Origin: Dyella_B sp035277725 | GTDB taxonomy: Bacteria; Pseudomonadota; Gammaproteobacteria; Xanthomonadales; Rhodanobacteraceae | Reading direction: 5' to 3' | Length of the DNA stretch: 64,000 nt | Assembly: GCF_035277725.1 (NCBI RefSeq) | Contig: NZ_DATEJY010000222.1 | Span: forward strand, 1-64,000 | In this document: positions 31,947 to 40,630 of the stretch, piece by piece | How the letters are laid out: each line of letters opens with the position of its first letter | Position numbering within the stretch: position 1 is the first letter of the stretch | Notes under the pieces: generated by a model | The model's database searches: none | The model's input: only the letters and a program-made list of their open reading frames with translations | What the model was told of the DNA's origin: nothing | Program-made: the position numbers and the translations under genes

Positions 31947-32464
31947 ACCGCACTTACACCGACGATCCCGAACACGACTACGGCCCTACCCGCACGCAGC
32001 AGCGGCGCGATGCGCTGGCGGTGCTGGCGTTCGCTTCACAGCTGGCCGAATTGCCACCCTCGAAACTGGCGCGTGCGAACTTGCCGGACGACGTGCTGCG
32101 CGAAATCGACAACCTCAAGCGCATCACGTCGCACATCGCCCGCAAACGCCAGCTGGGTTTTCTGGCCAAGGTGATGCGGAGGCATGACGATGAAGCGTTC
32201 GACGGCGCGCGTGCGCTGCTGGGTGAAAACCGCGAGCAGCAGCGCAAGGAAACCGCCGCCATGCATCGCCTGGAAGCGCTGCGCGAACGCCTGCTGGAGA
32301 ACGACGACACTCTGCAGGCATTGATCGACCAACATCCCGATGTCGATCGGCAGCACATGCGCTCATTGATTCGCCAGGCACGCATCGAGCGCGACGGCAA
32401 CAAACCGCCACGCGCCTATCGCGAAATTTTCCAGCTGCTGAAGACGCTGAACGAAGACGCGTAA
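31943..32464 (+). CDS. darP: Ribosome-associated protein DarP (YjgA, DUF615)
   Basis: Late 50S-subunit assembly factor. The 173-aa product has PTRTQQRRDALAVLAFASQLAELP and KLARANLPDDVLREIDNLKRITSHIARKRQL in two blocks, then a basic helical C terminus (MRSLIRQARIERDGNKPPRAYREIFQLLK). All are typical of DUF615. The GTG start overlaps the upstream DUF1653 stop. In many gammaproteobacteria yjgA lies divergently from pmbA; the same holds here with the DUF1653 gene added. Confidence 0.92.
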   Translation: MNRTYTDDPEHDYGPTRTQQRRDALAVLAFASQLAELPPSKLARANLPDDVLREIDNLKRITSHIARKRQLGFLAKVMRRHDDEAFDGARALLGENREQQRKETAAMHRLEALRERLLENDDTLQALIDQHPDVDRQHMRSLIRQARIERDGNKPPRAYREIFQLLKTLNEDA

Positions 32465-32601
32465 CACGTCGGTTGCCATGAAACCGCATGCCCTCTGATC
32501 CGTCGCCCGGCGACCACCGGGGCCCGGTGTCTTTGCTTTTGGCATCTGAAAAAGTCGCTGAACTCCGGTGCGAACCCCAGCGTCGCAACACGATCGCAAG
32601 A
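32465..32601. other. Intergenic region darP to Rieske gene, composed of repeats
   Basis: 137 bp between convergent genes, almost wholly occupied by the second-family repeat (32505-32544) and the first arm of a degenerate REP dyad. Confidence 0.6.
32505..32544. repeat. Second dispersed repeat family, copy 2
   Basis: CCGGCGACCACCGG palindrome plus the tail GGCCCGGTGTCTTTGCTTTT, matching the unit at 21087-21120 in order and spacing. Confidence 0.6.
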
Positions 32602-32643
32602 TTACGATGTTGGAGTTCGCATGCGCCCACTCCAATCTACACG
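32557..32643. repeat. Degenerate REP-like dyad at the Rieske gene 3' end
   Basis: CTCCGGTGCGAACCCCAGCG and GTTGGAGTTCGCATGCGCCCACTCCAATCTAC face each other; the arms carry several changes from the consensus. The last codons and TAA of the Rieske oxygenase (minus strand) are read from the right arm. Confidence 0.65.
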
Positions 32644-33810
32644 GTCGGATTCGGCTTTCTGCGTAAATGATTCATCACCTAATTGCGCGTGATAAAACGC
32701 CAGCGCGGGTTCGTGCCGGCCAAACGTCATGGTGGTCTGCACGCGCGCTTCATAGCCGCGCTGCATGTCTTCCGCCACGGCCAGGTCTTCCTCTACCACC
32801 GTGCGAATCAGCAGCTCCATATTGCGACGCCAATGCTCGCGTGCCGAATCCGTTCGCGCGGGCTCGGGCGTATACAGCGAAGCCTCGGCAACGCACTCGC
32901 CCGGCGCGCCGTTCTTGTTCGGAAAAACACGCCATATCTCCAGGTGATCGCCTTGCCAGTTGACCAGCGTGTTTGGAAACAGCACGTAAAGCACGACACT
33001 GTGTTTCAGCAGGTCCCATTCCGATTCGGGCTGTGCGCGTAATTGAAGTACCGAACGGCGCGGATAAACCACACGCACATGCGGCCCGAAACGATCGGCG
33101 AGGCCAACGCCGGAAAGAAAAATGGGCGCAATGCTCTGTCGATGCAGCACGTTGAAATGCCAGCTTTCCAGAAAGCCGTCGATCACCAGTTTCCAATTCG
33201 TGCGCGCGTGCAGCACCTTGGTTTCGAAGTGGGAAAAGCCGGAGAAACCGTATGCTGCCAGCTCCGCGTCCAAATCGGCGAACAATCGCGTTTCGTCGAT
33301 GTGCGCGCCAGCCTTCGGCAACACCCAGACCAGGCCATGCCGCTCGACCACCGGCAGGCGCACCAACCCATAGCCATACCGATGCAGGCCGGCGAAACCA
33401 TCACGCGGCACGAGATTGCGCAGGTGTCCTCCCAGGTCATAACACCATCCATGAAACGGACATACAAAGGCTCGCGCATCGCGCCCACAGCCACTCGCCA
33501 AGCGCGCGCCGCGATGGCGGCACAGGTTGGCAAAGGCATGCAGCCGACCTTCGCCATCGCGCGTCAGCAGCAGAGGAACAAAGCCGAGATCATCCGTCAC
33601 GTAGTCGCCTGGTGCGGCCACATGACTGCCATGGGTGACCAGTAACGGATAACGGGAAAACAAGTATTCGCGTTCCCACGCCAAACGCGCAGCGCTGATA
33701 TACGCCTCAGTCGATTGCTGCCAGCACGCATCATTCAACTGTGTGCCGCCGCTATCGATCAACTCGAACAACCGATGCAACAGGGCCATTTGCGTACGGC
33801 GTTCCATGCG
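32602..33810 (-). CDS. Rieske [2Fe-2S] aromatic-ring-hydroxylating oxygenase, alpha-subunit type
   Basis: A 402-aa non-heme iron oxygenase. Start at 33810, with GCGGAGAAACGC upstream. The Rieske motif is Cys96-Arg-His98 and Cys116-Pro-Phe-His119 (CRHRGARL, CPFHGWCYD). The catalytic domain has NWKLVIDGFLESWHFNVLHR, giving the two iron His ligands, and an EEDLAVAEDMQRG segment near the C terminus. The substrate is unknown. No ferredoxin reductase or beta subunit is nearby, so it must borrow electrons from elsewhere. The last about 12 residues (WSGRMRTPTS end) are encoded by a REP arm. Confidence 0.88.
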   Translation of the reverse strand, partial: RMERRTQMALLHRLFELIDSGGTQLNDACWQQSTEAYISAARLAWEREYLFSRYPLLVTHGSHVAAPGDYVTDDLGFVPLLLTRDGEGRLHAFANLCRHRGARLASGCGRDARAFVCPFHGWCYDLGGHLRNLVPRDGFAGLHRYGYGLVRLPVVERHGLVWVLPKAGAHIDETRLFADLDAELAAYGFSGFSHFETKVLHARTNWKLVIDGFLESWHFNVLHRQSIAPIFLSGVGLADRFGPHVRVVYPRRSVLQLRAQPESEWDLLKHSVVLYVLFPNTLVNWQGDHLEIWRVFPNKNGAPGECVAEASLYTPEPARTDSAREHWRRNMELLIRTVVEEDLAVAEDMQRGYEARVQTTMTFGRHEPALAFYHAQLGDESFTQKAESDRVDWSGRMRTPTS

Positions 33811-33850
33811 TTTCTCCGCGTCAACGGAAAACCATCGCCACAAAGAAAAT

Positions 33851-33877
33851 GCGGCAGCGTCGCCATGACGCTGCCGC
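33851..33877 (-). terminator. Hairpin terminator after tldD
   Basis: GCGGCAGCGTC / GACGCTGCCGC 11-bp stem with a 5-nt loop, followed on the minus strand by ATTTTCTTTG. It lies about 95 bp past the tldD stop and just before the Rieske gene start, so it separates the two transcripts. Confidence 0.7.
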
Positions 33878-33971
33878 TGCGTGGCGGTCGCACAGAAACT
33901 AAGAACAGGTGCGTAATGTCACCGTCAAAACACAAGAAAGAAGTGCTTAGGCACTCCGTGCCACTTACAAA

Positions 33972-35411
33972 CTATGACGCCGTACCACCCACCGTCATGC
34001 TCTCCACGCGCAACGTCGGCTGGCCCACACCCACCGGCACGCTCTGTCCATCCTTGCCGCATACGCCGATGCCTTCATCCAGGGCGAGATCGTTGCCGAT
34101 CATCGACACGCGCGTGAGCACATCCGGGCCGCTGCCGATCAAGGTGGCGCCTTTCACCGGCGTGGTGACCTTGCCGTCTTCGATCAGGTAAGCCTCGCTG
34201 GCGGAGAACACGAACTTGCCGTTGGTGATGTCCACCTGGCCACCGCCGAAGTTCACCGCATACAGGCCCTTCTTCACCGAACGGATGATTTCCTGCGGAT
34301 CGTGCTGGCCGGCCAGCATGTAGGTGTTGGTCATGCGCGGCATCGGCAGTTGCGCGAAGGATTCGCGGCGGCCGTTGCCGGTTGGCGCCATGCCCATCAG
34401 GCGTGCGTTGAGCTTGTCCTGCATGTATCCCTTGAGAATGCCGTCCTCGATCAGGGTGGTGCAGGAGGTAGGCGTGCCTTCGTCGTCCACACTCAGCGAG
34501 CCGCGGCGGCCCGGCAAGGTGCCGTCATCCACCACGGTGACGCCCGGCGCGGCAACGCGCTGGCCAATGCGCCCGGCAAAGGCGGAACTGCCCTTGCGGT
34601 TGAAGTCGCCTTCCAGGCCATGGCCAATCGCTTCGTGCAACAACACGCCGGGCCAGCCGGGGCCCAGCACCACGGTCATGGTGCCGGCGGGCGCGTCGAC
34701 TGCGTCCAGGTTGACCAAGGCCTGGCGCACGGCTTCTTCCGCAAAGGCGTGCGCGCGGCCATTTTCAAGCAACTCACGATAGCCATAGCGACCGCCACCG
34801 CCCGCATAGCCTTGTTCGCGGCGGCCGTTCTGCTCGGCGATCACCTGCACGGACAAGCGCACCAGCGGGCGTACGTCGGCGGCCAGGGTGCCGTCGGAAC
34901 CGGCGATCAGCACGGTATCGAGCGTGGCGTTGATGCTGACGATCACCTGCTTGACGCGCGGGTCGCGCGAGCGCGCGTAGGCATCCACTTCGCGCAGCAC
35001 GGCGATCTTCTCGGGATTGGGCAGGCTCTCCACCGGATCGATCGCCGGATAAAGCGACTTCACGCCATTCACCGCCAACGGCCTGCCCGCGCCATGGCCC
35101 CCCTGCGCGATCGCCCGCGCGGCCTTGGATGCTTCCAGCAGCTGCGGCAGCACGATCTCGTCGGAATACGCAAAACCGGTCTTCTCGCCGCTGATGGCGC
35201 GCACGCCCACGCCCTGTTCGATGGAGTGGCTGCCGTCCTTGACGATGCCCTCTTCCAGCACCCAGGACTCGCTGCGCGAATGCTGGAAGTAAAGATCGGC
35301 GGCGTCGATGGACGGCCCCATCAGCTGGGTGAACACGCGCTCAAGGTCGCCGGTGGCCAGCCCGCCGGGGGTAAGCAAGCGATTTTCGGCCTGGGCGATA
35401 AGGGAGTTCAT
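33972..35411 (-). CDS. tldD: Metalloprotease TldD
   Basis: Active zinc subunit of the TldD/TldE protease. The 479-aa protein carries the HExxxH site in GVLLHEAIGHGLEGDFNRKGSSAFA, preceded by GPGWPGV, and also GRRGSLSVDDEGTPTSCTTLIEDG and FGGGQVDITNGKFVFSASEAYLIEDG in the C-terminal half. The ATG at 35411 gives family length; an upstream in-frame extension to 35447 is ignored. yhdP, rng and tldD are commonly clustered in proteobacteria; here a sterol-desaturase gene lies between tldD and yhdP. Confidence 0.95.
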   Translation of the reverse strand: MNSLIAQAENRLLTPGGLATGDLERVFTQLMGPSIDAADLYFQHSRSESWVLEEGIVKDGSHSIEQGVGVRAISGEKTGFAYSDEIVLPQLLEASKAARAIAQGGHGAGRPLAVNGVKSLYPAIDPVESLPNPEKIAVLREVDAYARSRDPRVKQVIVSINATLDTVLIAGSDGTLAADVRPLVRLSVQVIAEQNGRREQGYAGGGGRYGYRELLENGRAHAFAEEAVRQALVNLDAVDAPAGTMTVVLGPGWPGVLLHEAIGHGLEGDFNRKGSSAFAGRIGQRVAAPGVTVVDDGTLPGRRGSLSVDDEGTPTSCTTLIEDGILKGYMQDKLNARLMGMAPTGNGRRESFAQLPMPRMTNTYMLAGQHDPQEIIRSVKKGLYAVNFGGGQVDITNGKFVFSASEAYLIEDGKVTTPVKGATLIGSGPDVLTRVSMIGNDLALDEGIGVCGKDGQSVPVGVGQPTLRVESMTVGGTAS

Positions 35412-35549
35412 GGATGTGGGCCTGTTTGAATGAAGCGGTTTGGTCAATCTGGGGTTAGACCGGCCAGTTTAAAACCCATGCGGCATGCGGTCGACGATGC
35501 CGCTACGATAAAACCAACGATGGCCACCCACCGCACGTGAAGGAACACC

Positions 35550-36761
35550 ATGACCGAGACCTCCAAGCCGGAACTGCTGGACAAGCTCATCGACCGAACG
35601 CTGAAGACACCGGTCGAGGAAACCCGCGAACTGCTGCGCAGCGACGGCGAGCTGAAACCCGGCCAGGGCACGGTCAGCAGCGTGATCGCCCTTTCGCTCG
35701 GCATCCTGTGCCTGCTCGCCGTGCTGGCCTTCCACTTTCCGCAGTACCTGACCACACCGGATCTGCGCCACAAATATTCAGTCGATGTGTTGCGCCAGTT
35801 GTTGCTGGTAGGTCTGCTGGTCGCCGGCGGTTTGTCCTTGGCCAATGTGATCCTGGGACGGCGGCGCGAGATCAGCATCGTCGCGTTCGCGTGCGTGGTG
35901 CTTGCCACCGCATTGGGTGGATCGCGCGTGCCGGTGGGCACCTTTCCCGATCACACGCCGTATATCGGGCTGGACTGGTTCATTCTGGACCTGCTTGGAT
36001 CAACACTGATTTTCGTGGTGATCGAAAAACTCTTTCCGTTGTACAAGGGCCAAGCGGTCTTCCGGAAAGAATGGCAGACGGATCTGAAGCATTTCGCCGT
36101 CAATCACTTCATTGTCGGCCTGGCGCTGCTGACAGTGAACTTTCTGCTGCACCATTTGTTCGGCGGACTGCTCAACAGCACGTTCCAGCACTACGTGCAG
36201 CACATTTCCTTCTTGCCGCAGTTGCTGCTGTGCATTCTCGTCGCCGACCTGGCGCAGTACTGGACGCACCGCGCCTACCACGAGGTGCCATTCCTGTGGC
36301 GCTTCCATGCCGTGCATCACAGCGTGAAAACCATGGACTGGCTGGCCGGTTCGCGCCAACACATGCTTGAATTGATCGCCACGCGCGTCTGCGTACTCGC
36401 TCCGTTGTATGTGCTCGGCTTCAGCGAAGCAGTGATGAATGCCTACATCATCGTGGTCGGCTTCCAGGCGGTGTTCAATCACGCCAACGTGCATGTGCCG
36501 TGGGGACCGCTCAAGTACCTCTTGGTGACGCCGAATTTCCATCACTGGCATCACGCGTCCGACGACGAAGCGATCGATCGCAACTACGCCGCCCACTATG
36601 CGTTTCTCGATTACCTGTTCGGCACCGCCGTCGCGTCCAGCAAGAAATTTCCCGAGAAGTATGGCGTGGTTGGCGATTACATGCCCGACGGTTTCGTTCG
36701 GCAGCAGTTGTTTCCCTTCCGCGGCAGCACGAAGCCGGTGGAGCCGAACAGCGCCGCCTAA
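35550..36761 (+). CDS. Sterol desaturase / fatty acid hydroxylase family protein
   Basis: A 403-aa membrane di-iron enzyme. About five to six hydrophobic segments are visible in residues 45-240. The His-rich clusters of the family are in order: HRAYHE near residue 240, FHAVHHS soon after, HMLELIAT, then NFHHWHH. The substrate (a fatty acyl, sterol or carotenoid-like lipid) cannot be told from sequence. The last codon overlaps the convergent yhdP stop by three bases, so the two transcripts meet head-on. It has a GGAACACC site upstream. Confidence 0.85.
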   Translation: MTETSKPELLDKLIDRTLKTPVEETRELLRSDGELKPGQGTVSSVIALSLGILCLLAVLAFHFPQYLTTPDLRHKYSVDVLRQLLLVGLLVAGGLSLANVILGRRREISIVAFACVVLATALGGSRVPVGTFPDHTPYIGLDWFILDLLGSTLIFVVIEKLFPLYKGQAVFRKEWQTDLKHFAVNHFIVGLALLTVNFLLHHLFGGLLNSTFQHYVQHISFLPQLLLCILVADLAQYWTHRAYHEVPFLWRFHAVHHSVKTMDWLAGSRQHMLELIATRVCVLAPLYVLGFSEAVMNAYIIVVGFQAVFNHANVHVPWGPLKYLLVTPNFHHWHHASDDEAIDRNYAAHYAFLDYLFGTAVASSKKFPEKYGVVGDYMPDGFVRQQLFPFRGSTKPVEPNSAA

Positions 36762-39700
36762 TGCGCGGCGCTTGAAGCGGATGCCGGTGGCGCAGACGAC
36801 GAACTGCTCGCCGGCGCATCCGGTGTTGAAGATCCTACCGAGGTAAACACCGGCTTATCCCAGCTGCCGGTGATGTGATAGCGCTTGATGGCGACGTGGT
36901 TGAGCCCCTTGCCCAGCACGCTCTGCACGGCAAAACCCGCCGCCGCGCCGATCGGCCCGCCGACTACCGCGCCCACCACCGGCAGGCTGTTGCCGATGTG
37001 CGGAATCACCACCATCTGCTGGTCGTAATCCTTGTTGCGCAAGCCGGTGCGTCCTTTGACGGTGATCTCCGCCGCGGAGCCGTGGATCTTAAGATTGTCG
37101 GTATACGCGCTGCCATCGCTCAGCTTGAAATCGCCTTTGATCAGGTCGAAGCCGAAGCCTTTGCCGAACACGTCGTTGAAATCGAACGACAGACGGCGCG
37201 GCAACTCCGCGATCGATGCCAAGCCGAACAGGCGGCCGACACCGGGCGATGCTTTCGGGATGCTGCCGTTGGTAACGTCCACGGCAAGCGTGCCATCCAT
37301 ATTGCCCAGCTCGAACGCCCACGGGCCGCCGGGCCACGTAGCGTTGAGCACGTCGTGCGTTTTGCCGCCGTCGAAGATGCCGGCGAAACCGAACGCGGTG
37401 AGCATCTCGCCCAGGTTGTTGGCACTGAAATCCACTTGCAGATGCGTGCTGCTCTTGGTCGGCGTGCCGTTCCAGTCGCCGCTGCCGCTGACCTGCACGT
37501 GGTGCGATTGCGTGGAAAGCTGATCGATATGCATGCCATCGGGCGTCGGCCAGGTTTCCAAACGTGCTTCGCCGAGCTTGGCGTCATCCAGCCGCAGATC
37601 GTTCACCCAGAAATGCAGCGGCGGCATGCTGTGCGGATCGATGCCGGTATTGGCCGGATCGGTCGCCGGCGGCGGTGCTTCACCCGGCTTTTTGGCCAGC
37701 GTCGGTTGCTTGGGCCAGTACATGCGTTGCAGGCGCGCGGTGATGCCGCGCTTGTTGAGATCCACCGTCGGCACGCTGAAGTGGCCGGCGGCCGCGGCGC
37801 TGTCCACGTCCAGTTCCAAGGTGTCAGCCTTCGGTGCCGCCGTCACATGCATGTGCGCAAAATCGCGGCCGAACACTTCGGCATGTTCCGTGTTGACATC
37901 GATGGTTTCCAGGCTCATGCCATTACCGCTGGCACCGCCGGCGATCGATTGCTTCACCCAGCCGGTAACATCCAGTTCCGGTGCATCGCCACGAATACGC
38001 ATGCCTTTGGCCGGCAGGGTATCGGCATCCGGCATTTGATCGCCGAACACAAACGTGGCGGCCAGGGGCGATGCTTCGCCATTCGATAGTCGCAGCCGGC
38101 CTCGCGCTACCGATCCCAGCGCCAACTGCATGGGGGCGCCGGCTGTCGGCACACCCAACGTGACATGCAAAGGCAGCTCGCCATCCGCCGGTTTGCTCAG
38201 CGGCACCGGGAAATTGAGCGCCACGCCGGACAGCGGCGAATCGATGCTGAGCGTCTGGACGTCCGAAACACCATCGTCACCATGCGCAATCTGGTAGCCG
38301 ATATTGAATTGGCTGCGCCCATCGGCGATGTCGCCCAGCCACTTCAACTGCGGATAATCCTGCAGCAATTCCTGCACGGTGTAGCTGCCGTTGATCTTCG
38401 CAGCCAGCACCACATTGGGGTTGGCGGTCGCACTGGCGATCGCCAGATCCACCTGCGTCGGCTCGCCATGGAAACCACCAGCGAGCGGTCCGGCATGGAA
38501 GCCATGCGCATCGAACGTGGCCGGGCCATTGAGCTTGTCGAGCTGCAATTTCCAATCCGGCGCACTGAGATCGACGTCCTTGAACTGCGCCGTGCCATCG
38601 AGCAGAAAGTTGTGCATCTCGTGCGTCGGCAGCGACAGATGGAAATCGAAGTTGCCGGTGCCGCCCAGCTGCAGTTTGGCCAACACGTCGGCGTGCTTGT
38701 TGGCGATCGGGCTGTTGCCGACGAAGTTGAGCAAGTCCGATGCATTGCCCTCGCCGCTGACATTGAGATCGAGCACGGTATGGCCCAGCTCGGGAATCAC
38801 CCCCACCGCACGCGTGACCTTGACGCCCATCGCTTCACCGGTCGCCTCCACCAGCATGCCGGCGTCGATGAAGTTGGCCGTGGCTTGTACGTGATCCGCC
38901 ACGGGCCAGCTCTTGCCGTAGGCCAGCGTGAGATCGCTGATATCGGCGCGCGCCTCGAACCGGCCTTCGTTGTGATGGAACGGCCAGTTCGCCAGACTGC
39001 CGCGCACCACGACGGCCGCATCGTCGATACGGCCGGACACGAACGCCTGGTCCAGCCATCCTATCGCGTGCGGGTTCAAGGAATCGATGGGCCAGAACTG
39101 CTTGGCCGCTGTGATATCCGCGTGCGTGAGCGCCAGATACACATCAAGGAACGGACGCCCGCCGTCGGCAGGCAAAGCGATTTCACCCTGCGCATTGCCG
39201 CCAAAACCCTGGCCTTCGAAGTCCAGCTTCGCGATGCCGATGTGCGTGGCATCGTCATCGCGCCATGCGGCCATGATGCCGCCCAGCTGGCTCATGACGA
39301 AGGGCCCGCGGAACGTGTGCGGATCGTTGATGGTGGCGGTTTGCGTGGGCAATTCCAGCGAAACGGATTCGGCATCGCCGCGCACTTCGCCTTGCAGATG
39401 ATCCAGGCCAGGCAGTTTGTCGACGGCGGTGATGCCGAGATTGTCGAACGCGGCGTCCAAGGTATTCAGCCCGGCCGCCGCGTTCCAGTGAAATACCGCG
39501 CGCTCGATCTGCCCGTGCGGCGCGCCTGCACCCAGCCATTGCGCCAGGCCTGGCGACAGACCCGGCTTCAAACCCAGCCAAGGCATCAGCGGCGCCAGCT
39601 GCAATTTACTGGCGACGGCGCGGATATCGGATTGCGGTGTGCCGAAGTGGTCCACGTCCACTTTCATGGCGCCGCCGTCGTGGTCGGCCCAACGCACGGT

Positions 39701-40606
39701 GTAGCCGCCCTCGTGACGGCCAAGTTCGGCCAAGCCGTTCAACTGCGCGACATTGACTTTGATGCCGGCGGGATTGGTAACGGCGAGATCGCGCAGGTTG
39801 AGCTGGAACAGCTCGCGCACGATCTGGTTCTCATGCCAATCCATCCACACGGCTATATCGCCATGGCCGCTATGAATGGCGTAGCCGCCCATGTCGAAGC
39901 CAGCCACCATGCCATGCAGATCGGCGTTCTGTGCCGCCATCCAGAACTTGCCGCTGGCGCCATCGTCGCGAAACCAGCCGGCCGCGCGCAGCACCCCGGT
40001 GGCGCCGATGCGGTGGATGCGCCCACCCACGCGTATGTGGCTGCCCTGATGCGTGAGGCGAAGCTGTTCGGCCAGCAACGTGTAACGCTCGTTGATGAGC
40101 TGATCGTCGATATTGATGCGCAGATTGTCTAGCCACAGTTCGACGGATAGACGTCCAAACGAAATGTGCTGCCGTTGCGCACCGCCAGCCGTGCCAAGTC
40201 CATTGATTTGCCAGCGGCCGTTGGCATCGCGCGTGATATCCAGCTCCAGATTGCTGGCTTGCAGATTCAACAGATGCCGCGACGGCAGCAACCAGCCGCC
40301 GAAATCCAGCTTCAGGTCCATCTCCGGCACCTGCAACGGCGTACCGCCCGCCTCACCAGGGCCGAAGCTGACGTTGCGCATGATGAAGCGCGGCCCGGAC
40401 GGCTCCCAGCGGCCATCCATCGACGCGAACGCCACCGGCCGTTGCAGCTTCTCGCTCAACTCCTGCGCCACCCACTGCGGGTGTTTCGCCAGCAGCGGCA
40501 GTAGCACTTGTGCCAGCGCGGCGGCGAGTGCGAGCGCAATCACCGCCACGCCAACCGTCCAGCCAAGCGCACGTGTCACACGATGTGTCTTAACTTGCGA
40601 CCGCAT
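36758..40606 (-). CDS. yhdP: AsmA-like protein YhdP (DUF3971)
   Basis: A very large (1282 aa) inner-membrane-anchored periplasmic bridge protein of the AsmA/TamB-type superfamily, implicated in phospholipid transport to the outer membrane with TamB and YdbH. An N-terminal membrane helix (TVGVAVIALALAAALAQVLLP) is followed by repeated beta-rich modules over more than 1100 residues. The C-terminal conserved block holds GNMDGTLAVDVTNGSI, GLASIAELPRRLSFDFNDVFGKGFGFD, and TVKGRTGLRNKDYDQ. The ATG at 40606 was chosen. It lies 24 bp after rng and is probably in its operon. Confidence 0.92.
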   Translation of the reverse strand: MRSQVKTHRVTRALGWTVGVAVIALALAAALAQVLLPLLAKHPQWVAQELSEKLQRPVAFASMDGRWEPSGPRFIMRNVSFGPGEAGGTPLQVPEMDLKLDFGGWLLPSRHLLNLQASNLELDITRDANGRWQINGLGTAGGAQRQHISFGRLSVELWLDNLRINIDDQLINERYTLLAEQLRLTHQGSHIRVGGRIHRIGATGVLRAAGWFRDDGASGKFWMAAQNADLHGMVAGFDMGGYAIHSGHGDIAVWMDWHENQIVRELFQLNLRDLAVTNPAGIKVNVAQLNGLAELGRHEGGYTVRWADHDGGAMKVDVDHFGTPQSDIRAVASKLQLAPLMPWLGLKPGLSPGLAQWLGAGAPHGQIERAVFHWNAAAGLNTLDAAFDNLGITAVDKLPGLDHLQGEVRGDAESVSLELPTQTATINDPHTFRGPFVMSQLGGIMAAWRDDDATHIGIAKLDFEGQGFGGNAQGEIALPADGGRPFLDVYLALTHADITAAKQFWPIDSLNPHAIGWLDQAFVSGRIDDAAVVVRGSLANWPFHHNEGRFEARADISDLTLAYGKSWPVADHVQATANFIDAGMLVEATGEAMGVKVTRAVGVIPELGHTVLDLNVSGEGNASDLLNFVGNSPIANKHADVLAKLQLGGTGNFDFHLSLPTHEMHNFLLDGTAQFKDVDLSAPDWKLQLDKLNGPATFDAHGFHAGPLAGGFHGEPTQVDLAIASATANPNVVLAAKINGSYTVQELLQDYPQLKWLGDIADGRSQFNIGYQIAHGDDGVSDVQTLSIDSPLSGVALNFPVPLSKPADGELPLHVTLGVPTAGAPMQLALGSVARGRLRLSNGEASPLAATFVFGDQMPDADTLPAKGMRIRGDAPELDVTGWVKQSIAGGASGNGMSLETIDVNTEHAEVFGRDFAHMHVTAAPKADTLELDVDSAAAAGHFSVPTVDLNKRGITARLQRMYWPKQPTLAKKPGEAPPPATDPANTGIDPHSMPPLHFWVNDLRLDDAKLGEARLETWPTPDGMHIDQLSTQSHHVQVSGSGDWNGTPTKSSTHLQVDFSANNLGEMLTAFGFAGIFDGGKTHDVLNATWPGGPWAFELGNMDGTLAVDVTNGSIPKASPGVGRLFGLASIAELPRRLSFDFNDVFGKGFGFDLIKGDFKLSDGSAYTDNLKIHGSAAEITVKGRTGLRNKDYDQQMVVIPHIGNSLPVVGAVVGGPIGAAAGFAVQSVLGKGLNHVAIKRYHITGSWDKPVFTSVGSSTPDAPASSSSSAPPASASSAAH

Positions 40607-40630
40607 GCCTACCAAACGCCCGGGGCGGCT

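Noticed and set aside
38165..40132. 655-aa plus-strand frame inside yhdP
   Set aside because: Antisense to yhdP; a long open frame is expected from GC-rich codon bias.
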